A stretch of DNA of 64,000 nt from VAXT01 sp963794605 (GTDB lineage: Bacteria; Actinomycetota; Thermoleophilia; Gaiellales; Gaiellaceae), in the NCBI GenBank assembly GCA_963794605.1, contig CAWCEN010000002.1, forward strand, positions 310,001 to 374,000, in the 5' to 3' direction. The notes under the pieces were generated by a model. That model ran no database searches. It was not told the origin of the DNA and worked only from the letters and a program-made list of their open reading frames with translations. The translations under genes and the position numbers were made by a program. This document shows positions 60,477 through 64,000 of the stretch, piece after piece (position 1 is the first letter of the stretch; the number at the start of each line of letters is the position of its first letter).

Positions 60477-61663
60477 TGCGGGCGGACGCGACGATCCTCC
60501 ACGCAGACGTGGACGCGTTCTTCGCTGCGGTCGAGCAGCGCGACCGGCCTGAGCTTCGTGGGCGTCCCGTACTCGTCGGCGCGGGCGTCGTTCTCTGCCC
60601 GAGCTACGAGGCGAAGGCACGCGGCGTCCAGACCGCCATGGGCGTGCGCCACGCGCTTCGTCTCTGCCCCGGCGCAGTCGTGGTGCCGCCTCGTATGTCG
60701 GCCTACTCCGAGGCGAGCAAGGCCGTCTATCGGGTCTTTGACGACACGACACCGTTCGTCGAGGGGCTGTCGATTGACGAGGCGTTCCTGGACGTCCGTG
60801 GGATGCTCCGGCTCGCCGGCTCTCCGCTCGAGATCGCAAGCCGGCTTCGAGAGGCCGTGCGCGAGCGCGTCGGGCTTCCGATCACGGTCGGCGTCGCACG
60901 AACGAAGTTCCTCGCCAAGGTCGCGAGCGGGGTGGCCAAGCCCGACGGCCTACTGCTCGTGCCGCCCCAGTGCGAGCTCGAGTTCCTCCATCCGCTCCCG
61001 GTCGAACGCCTCTGGGGCGTCGGCCGGGTGACGGCGAGACGGCTCAACGACGCCGGCATCACAACCGTGCGCCAGGTCGCCGAGCTACCGGAAAACGCGC
61101 TCGTCACGATGCTCGGCCGCGCGGCGGGACGCCACCTGCACGCGCTCGCGCACAACCGCGACCCGCGACCCGTCCAGGCTAGGAGACGCCGCCGCTCGGT
61201 GGGAGCACAGCGGGCACTCGGTTGGAGATCGACGCCGCTGGCCGAGGTCGACACATCGCTGATCGGGCTCGTCGAGCGTGTCACGCGGCGGATGCGGGCC
61301 GCCGACCGACTCGGCCGCACCGTTGTGCTGCGCCTGCGCTTCGACGACTCGTCACGCGCCACGCGCTCGCAGACGCTGCCGTACCCGACCGCGAACACGC
61401 GCACGATTCTCGTCGCGGCCCGCGAGCTGCTCGAGGTCGCGCTCCCGCTGATCGAGCGCCAGGGAATCACGCTGGTCGGGGTCTCGATCAGCAACCTCGA
61501 CGACGACCTCGGCCAGCTCAGGCTGCCGCTCGACGGATCCTGGAGCGACACGCTCGACGCCGCGCTCGACGAGGTGCGCCTGCGGTTCGGATCGGACTCG
61601 ATCACCCGAGCCGTGCTCCTCGGGCGGCGTCAGGGCTTCACGGTTCCGCTGCTTCCTGACTAG
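60476..61663 (+). CDS. dinB: DNA polymerase IV (Y family)
   Basis: 395-residue error-prone translesion polymerase. Palm catalytic residues Asp11 (LHADVDAFFAAVE), Asp101 and Glu102 (LSIDEAFLDV); the helix-hairpin-helix thumb has LWGVGRVTARRLNDAGI, and the little-finger domain occupies about 240-350. The clamp-binding end is QLRLPLDG. GTG start directly at the LexA box. Expressed under DNA damage. Confidence 0.93.
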   Translation: MRADATILHADVDAFFAAVEQRDRPELRGRPVLVGAGVVLCPSYEAKARGVQTAMGVRHALRLCPGAVVVPPRMSAYSEASKAVYRVFDDTTPFVEGLSIDEAFLDVRGMLRLAGSPLEIASRLREAVRERVGLPITVGVARTKFLAKVASGVAKPDGLLLVPPQCELEFLHPLPVERLWGVGRVTARRLNDAGITTVRQVAELPENALVTMLGRAAGRHLHALAHNRDPRPVQARRRRRSVGAQRALGWRSTPLAEVDTSLIGLVERVTRRMRAADRLGRTVVLRLRFDDSSRATRSQTLPYPTANTRTILVAARELLEVALPLIERQGITLVGVSISNLDDDLGQLRLPLDGSWSDTLDAALDEVRLRFGSDSITRAVLLGRRQGFTVPLLPD

Positions 61664-61679
61664 TTCCGAGGTTGCATAG

Positions 61680-61693
61680 CGAACATATGTTCG
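61680..61693 (+). promoter_or_regulatory. LexA (SOS) box of the DnaQ-UvrC gene
   Basis: CGAACATATGTTCG is a perfect 14-bp palindrome, within the 18-bp palindrome AGCGAACATATGTTCGCT, 15 bp before the GTG at 61708. Confidence 0.88.
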
Positions 61694-61707
61694 CTTTCAT
61701 CTAAGGA

Positions 61708-63384
61708 GTGCAGCTCGCTCTCGACTCGCTCGATCGGCTCGTGGACACGCTGGAGGAGCGCGGAACGCTGTCCGCTGTCGAGGCGGCACGGGCGCTCTTC
61801 GCTACGAGCTCGATCCCCGACGGTCTCGCCCGCTCGCTGCTCGAAGAGGTGACCGCGGGCGACAGCCGCGTCGTCTGCACAGGGACGACCGTCTCCCTCG
61901 TCGGAGGCCGCCCCGACCCCTTGCTAGAGGAAGCCGAGCTCGTCGTGTTCGACCTCGAGACGACCGGGCTCGCGGCGGGGCGCGACCAGATCTGCGAGAT
62001 CGGCGCGGTGCGCGTGAAAGGGCTCGAGCTCGTCGACTCCTTCCAATCGCTCGCGAATCCGAAGGTCGCGCTGCCCGAGCCGATCGCCCGCCTGACCGGC
62101 TTGCGAGAGCAGGAGCTTCGCGGCGCGCCGTCGATCTCGACCGTGGTGCAGCGTTTTCTCGCGTTCGCGGGCGATGAGCTGCTTGTCGCGCACAACGCGC
62201 GGTTCGACCAGCGGTTCCTCGAACGGCAGCTGGGTGACCGGCGCCTGTCTGAGCCGCCGCTCTGCACCGCTGCGCTCGCCCGTCGCCTGCTCGAAGGACG
62301 ACTCCGCCGCGTCGGACTCGCCTCGCTAGCCCACTTCTTCGGAGTCCCGACCGAGCCCTGCCACCGCGCCCTGCCCGATGCCGAGGCGACGGCCCAGGTG
62401 CTCGTGCAGCTGATCGGGCTCGCCCAGGAGCGGGGTGCGAGGACGTTGTCGGAGCTGCGCGGCCTCGCCGCGCCGGTCAAGCGCAGAGTGCACGGCAAAC
62501 GGCTGCTCGCGCGCGGCGCTCCGAGCCGCCCTGGCGTCTACCTGTTCCGCGACAGCCACGACCAGGTGCTCTACGTCGGCCGGGCCCGCGACCTCCGCGC
62601 CCGGCTGCGCTCGTACTTCCGCAGCGACCGCCAGCGGCCGTCGGTCGAGGCTGCGCTGCTCGCGCTGGAGCGAATCGAATGGCGCGTGCTCGGCTCGGAG
62701 CTCGAGGCCGCGCTCGAGGAGCTGCGTCTGATCCGTGAGCTGGCGCCGCCGGCCAACTCGCGAGGGCGCCAGAAGGAGCAGGGCGTTTACCTGCGGCGCC
62801 GCGGCGACGAGTTCGTCGCGTCGAAGAAGCCGAGCCCACTGGGGCCAATCGGCTCCCGACGGCAGGCGGCGCTCGCAGCGCGCGCACTGGGCTCGTGCAC
62901 TGACGTCGAGCTCGAAGGCCTGCTCGAGGGCGGCCCGCTGCCGCGCCTGCGCGCACGACTCGACCATCTGTCCGAGAGCCAGCGCTACGAGGAGGCGGCT
63001 CGATTGCGCGACCGGATCGAAGCGCTCGAGAAGGTCGTCGAGCGCGTGCGTCGGCTTGACCGGCTGCGGCGACTCGAGCTCTGCCTGATCGCGCCAGCCG
63101 TCGAGCCGGGATGGCATAAGGCGTTCTTCGTCTCCGGAGGCGCGGTTCGTACGATCCGCTCGCTGCCACCAGGCGGGGGAGCGCAGATCGAGATCGAAGC
63201 CGGTATCGGAATCTGCCGCTCACTTGGCGAGCCGGAGGACACGCTGACTGCGGGCGAAGCTGAAGACCTCATGCTGCTGCACGGCTTCATTCGGCGTCCT
63301 CCTCCCGAGCTGGCCGTGCTCCCGCTCGATCGCGAACGGATCGCGGAGCACCTCGGTCGTAGGCGCCTGCCCCGCGCCGCGTGA
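61708..63384 (+). CDS. DnaQ exonuclease - UvrC (GIY-YIG) fusion nuclease
   Basis: 558 residues. An about 65-residue helical N-domain precedes a DEDDh 3'-5' exonuclease (76-235): Asp82 and Glu84 in VVFDLETTGL, His/Asp in CHRALPDAEAT. The GIY-YIG endonuclease like the UvrC N-terminus follows (about 265-345: RPGVYLFRDSHDQVLYVGRA), then a UVR-like helical pair (RYEEAARLRDRIEALEKVVE). The full UvrC C-terminal nuclease is absent. Homologous to mycobacterial Cho-like proteins. The LexA box shows SOS control. GTG start overlaps an AAGGAG, so the true start is slightly uncertain. Confidence 0.9.
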   Translation: MQLALDSLDRLVDTLEERGTLSAVEAARALFATSSIPDGLARSLLEEVTAGDSRVVCTGTTVSLVGGRPDPLLEEAELVVFDLETTGLAAGRDQICEIGAVRVKGLELVDSFQSLANPKVALPEPIARLTGLREQELRGAPSISTVVQRFLAFAGDELLVAHNARFDQRFLERQLGDRRLSEPPLCTAALARRLLEGRLRRVGLASLAHFFGVPTEPCHRALPDAEATAQVLVQLIGLAQERGARTLSELRGLAAPVKRRVHGKRLLARGAPSRPGVYLFRDSHDQVLYVGRARDLRARLRSYFRSDRQRPSVEAALLALERIEWRVLGSELEAALEELRLIRELAPPANSRGRQKEQGVYLRRRGDEFVASKKPSPLGPIGSRRQAALAARALGSCTDVELEGLLEGGPLPRLRARLDHLSESQRYEEAARLRDRIEALEKVVERVRRLDRLRRLELCLIAPAVEPGWHKAFFVSGGAVRTIRSLPPGGGAQIEIEAGIGICRSLGEPEDTLTAGEAEDLMLLHGFIRRPPPELAVLPLDRERIAEHLGRRRLPRAA

Positions 63385-64000
63385 CTACCGGCCGCGGCTC
63401 ACGCTCAGCTTGACCCTGAAGCCGGCCTTCAGCCGTTTCCCCGGGCGCGGGCTCTGACCGACGACGACGTTCTTCGACTTGGCCGAGGCGACGTGCGCGA
63501 CGATGCCCACCCGGCAATGCCCTCGCGCGACCGCGACTCTCGCTCGCGCGAGTCGCTTTCCGACTACGTTGGGGACGATGCAGCGGGCCGGCGGTCCAAA
63601 GCCGAACACGCTGACGGGGCGGTGACGTTCGACCAGCGTTCCGTCTCCGAGTTGGCCGCTGCCGTTCGCGCCCCAACACTTGATGCCGCCGCTACCGAGA
63701 ACAGCGCAGCTGTGGACGAACCCGGTGGCGATGCCGATTGCGCCGCTCCTCAGCCCGGCGACGTCCACGGGCGTCGCTCGGTCCGCCGTCGTTCCGTCTC
63801 CCAGCTGCCCGTGGTCGTTCGACCCCCAGCACTTGACGCCGCCCGTGCTCATGAGTGCGCAGCCGTGGCCGGCACTCGTGTCGATTGCCCGTACACCGCT
63901 GGTGAGCTCCGGGACATCGACCGGCGTCCAGCCAGAGTCGCTGCCCCAGCATTTGACGCCGCCGCTGCCCGTGAGAGCGCAGAGCGGAAATCCGGTCGTG
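63385..64000 (-). CDS. RCC1-repeat protein with PASTA-like C-terminus, partial
   Basis: Only the C-terminal part is in the window; the frame is open to the edge. RCC1-like beta-propeller repeats (GGVKCWGSNDHGQLGDGTTA; GGIKCWGANGSGQLGDGTLV) are followed by a PASTA-like domain (CIVPNVVGKRLARARVAV to the end). Secreted propeller proteins of this type are common in Thermoleophilia and function unknown. Its stop codon directly abuts that of the nuclease gene. Confidence 0.85.
   Translation of the reverse strand, partial: TTGFPLCALTGSGGVKCWGSDSGWTPVDVPELTSGVRAIDTSAGHGCALMSTGGVKCWGSNDHGQLGDGTTADRATPVDVAGLRSGAIGIATGFVHSCAVLGSGGIKCWGANGSGQLGDGTLVERHRPVSVFGFGPPARCIVPNVVGKRLARARVAVARGHCRVGIVAHVASAKSKNVVVGQSPRPGKRLKAGFRVKLSVSRGR

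Overview
The window is high-GC bacterial chromosome that reads as an actinobacterium, most likely of the class Thermoleophilia (Gaiellales/Solirubrobacterales type). This is inferred from gene style only: GTG starts and ATGA overlaps are common, a SigR/RsrA pair has a match to the SigR promoter, SOS boxes are of the Gram-positive/actinobacterial type, a mycobacterial-type arsenate reductase is present, ppk lies beside a MutT1-like Nudix/RHG pair, and many starts sit 6-8 nt behind a TAnnnT hexamer (probable leaderless mRNAs).

Left part (0-13.5 kb): acetyl-CoA synthetase with an M24 peptidase; an amidohydrolase coupled to a three-subunit molybdenum hydroxylase (PaoABC/YagTSR type, FAD subunit with an extra four-cysteine cluster), a cyclophilin lipoprotein and a MocA-like cofactor transferase; SigR-RsrA; a PRC-barrel protein, a metal-binding HMA protein, a YbdK-type ligase and an HtrA protease.

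Phosphate/arsenic block (13.6-31 kb): a degraded phoR-pstB-phoU-DUF47 strand stands back to back with a PhoP-type regulator. It is followed by an arsR-arsM-arsC-aquaporin operon and by pstSCAB. After an ATP-grasp ligase come a second PhoP-type regulator preceded by CTTCACC repeats, then ppk and ppx, which converge on CYTH-CHAD, Nudix and SixA genes. Arsenate enters cells through phosphate transporters, so this layout joins uptake, detoxification and polyphosphate storage.

Middle (31-45 kb): UppP; an HTH-TOBE regulator with modABC (molybdate, probably serving the hydroxylase); a TPP riboswitch with a CytX-type transporter; a cluster of REP-like repeats; PhzF, VOC and SixA proteins; a PadR-controlled ABC-2 exporter; fibronectin-III, macro-domain, nucleotidyltransferase and PRC-barrel genes; and tRNA-Arg(CCT).

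Accessory region (44.9-56 kb): the last 43 bp of tRNA-Arg are repeated exactly 6.7 kb downstream and imperfectly a further 4.4 kb on. These copies bracket two modules of mostly secreted or unknown proteins with no integrase inside. The second module holds a cyclase-ATPase-TPR regulator, a 63-residue peptide gene and a haem-oxygenase-like putative metal oxidase, the best candidate here for an undescribed system.

Right end (56-64 kb): secreted protein, membrane spermidine-synthase-like protein, TolB-like beta-propeller, small unknown genes, then two SOS genes (dinB and a DnaQ-UvrC fusion), each with a perfect LexA box, and a partial RCC1-repeat gene running off the window.

At least ten genes carry frameshifts or stops. 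Several are one-base changes in short G or C runs and may be sequencing errors; the DUF47/phoU damage is larger and may be real. All functions are inferred from sequence reading alone.
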